The notes beneath the pieces were generated by a model, which was given only the letters and a program-made list of their open reading frames with translations, did no database searches and had not been told where the DNA came from. The position numbers and the translations under genes were made by a program. From Sphingorhabdus sp. Alg239-R122 (GTDB lineage Bacteria > Pseudomonadota > Alphaproteobacteria > Sphingomonadales > Sphingomonadaceae), in assembly GCF_900537065.1 (NCBI RefSeq), contig NZ_UNRC01000010.1:1-62752 (forward strand): DNA of 62,752 nucleotides. The letters run 5' to 3'. Positions 62,232 through 62,752 of the stretch are shown piece by piece; positions within the stretch are counted from its first letter, which is position 1; each line of letters begins with the position of its first letter.

Positions 62232-62752
62232 CGTGTCCAGCGGTCCAGTTCGGCCGCGATTTCCTGTGGCGTGCCGTCATGTGGCAGGATTGCAATGGGT
62301 TCGCCCTGCTTACCAAAGAGTACAGCCATTTGTGTGTGTGAAACCAGATAGCCGCCTTCTTCATTTGGTTCAGTTTTTTCGTACAGCACCAGATATTTTT
62401 TCGCGACTTCGGCAATCTCTTCCTCGCTACCGGTCAGGCCGATATAGCGTGGATGGAAAGCGGCCAGATACTGCTTAACCACGTCGGGCGTATCACGCTG
62501 CGGATCAACAGTTACGAATACCGGTTGGATATTACTCGCGCGTTTCGGGTCTTGTTTTTCAAACTGTTTCAGGCCCAAGGCCAGCTGTTGCAGGTCGATC
62601 GGGCATACATCGGGGCAATAAGTATAACCGAAATAGAGCATCCGGTACCGGCCATCAAAGTCGCTAAACGTGATCTTTTCGCCATCCTGATTAGTGAGCG
62701 TGAAATCACCGCCCATTTTAGCGCCTTTCAGCGGCGCTTCTTCGGTCTGCCT
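62228..62752 (-). CDS. SCO1/SenC family copper chaperone (5' end cut by window)
   Basis: Delivers copper to cytochrome oxidase CuA. About 174 residues are visible, lacking the signal-anchor end beyond the window. Thioredoxin-like fold: FTLTNQDGEKITFSDFDGRYRMLYFGYTYCPDVCPIDLQQLA with the CxxxC copper pair, PVFVTVDPQRDTPDVVKQYLAAFHPRYIGLTG, and the ligand histidine in YLVSHTQMAVLF. The ATG seen inside is not the real start: the frame stays open to the window edge (RQTEEAPLKGAKMGG). It overlaps the YcgN-like gene. Confidence 0.93.
   Translation of the reverse strand, partial: RQTEEAPLKGAKMGGDFTLTNQDGEKITFSDFDGRYRMLYFGYTYCPDVCPIDLQQLALGLKQFEKQDPKRASNIQPVFVTVDPQRDTPDVVKQYLAAFHPRYIGLTGSEEEIAEVAKKYLVLYEKTEPNEEGGYLVSHTQMAVLFGKQGEPIAILPHDGTPQEIAAELDRWTR

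Noticed and set aside
1-62752. tRNA, rRNA, tmRNA, RNase P or SRP RNA genes
   Set aside because: I looked through the larger intergenic regions for cloverleaf arms, TTCRANTC-type T loops and conserved RNA cores and found none; a covariance-model scan would be decisive.
1-62752. CRISPR array, transposase, integrase, phage genes or att sites
   Set aside because: No regularly spaced repeats, no mobile-element proteins and no break in gene content are visible.

Overview
The window is a dense, unbroken piece of an alphaproteobacterial chromosome, most likely from the order Sphingomonadales (a Sphingopyxis/Sphingorhabdus-like organism; the genus is only an inference). The case rests on gene content and order: MipZ beside PanC, DivK facing a DUF3572 gene, COQ9, BamE facing a ubiquinol-cytochrome c chaperone plus DUF177, a heparinase-like gene between purH and rpe, and the run DUF3576-leuS-lptE-holA. 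Protein sequences are of typical alphaproteobacterial type. I see no tRNA, rRNA, CRISPR array, insertion sequence, prophage or pseudogene. Both ends cut a gene: infC on the left and a SCO family gene on the right.

Layout. 1-5071 (minus): infC, thrS and ftsK. 5247-10464: a UbiH-type monooxygenase, an OmpA-type lipoprotein, a CNNM/CBS transporter, bamE, and a respiratory-complex chaperone with DUF177. 10485-13949 (minus): ssb, the Fur-type-regulated feoAB operon and COQ9. 14114-17809 (plus): an old yellow enzyme, a fatty acid hydroxylase family protein and a DEAD-box RNA helicase with a structured 340-base leader. 17841-23931 (minus): purH, heparinase-like, rpe, an acetyltransferase and an RsmB-type rRNA methylase. 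23990-30655 (minus): a TPR protein, a DUF898 + M48 protease pair, a 35-bp perfect palindrome, two alpha/beta hydrolases, a membrane protein + XRE regulator pair with its own operator-like repeats, and divK.

30796-33369 (plus) is a tight four-gene operon (DUF3572, HAD hydrolase, RidA, DUF482 acetyltransferase). 33366-34696 (minus) holds a Sel1-like protein and panC. 34808-37723 (plus) is another tight operon: mipZ, a DnaJ-domain membrane protein, phosphomannomutase/phosphoglucomutase and DUF1801. 37822-45584 carries a secreted beta-propeller, a ligase-associated Lhr-type helicase, a two-lobed aspartic protease, then on the minus strand a GST, trhO, DUF6768 and an ECF sigma factor, and again on plus pdeM. 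45641-48695 is bioFDA. 48803-53517 holds a CPA1 antiporter with a TrkA-like tail, a YggS-type PLP protein facing a ThiE-like protein, an uncharacterised probable outer-membrane protein and a DUF3576 lipoprotein. 53541-57609 is leuS-lptE-holA. The right end has DUF4402, msrB, a class A penicillin-binding protein, and a minus-strand cluster of a YgjP-type metallopeptidase, a YcgN-type cysteine protein and SCO.

Most of this is housekeeping: translation (infC, thrS, leuS, trhO, rsmB-type), division and chromosome segregation (ftsK, mipZ, divK), envelope assembly (bamE, lptE, PBP1A), quinone and cytochrome maturation (UbiH-type, COQ9, bc1 chaperone, SCO), iron uptake and vitamins (biotin, pantothenate). 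I did not find a clearly new defence or mobile system. The most interesting leads are the 35-bp perfect inverted repeat, the structured helicase leader, the infC gene with a probable ATA start, the DUF898-M48 pair, the double-DTG protease, the self-contained XRE/membrane-protein module, and the uncharacterised outer-membrane-like protein at 52015-52764.
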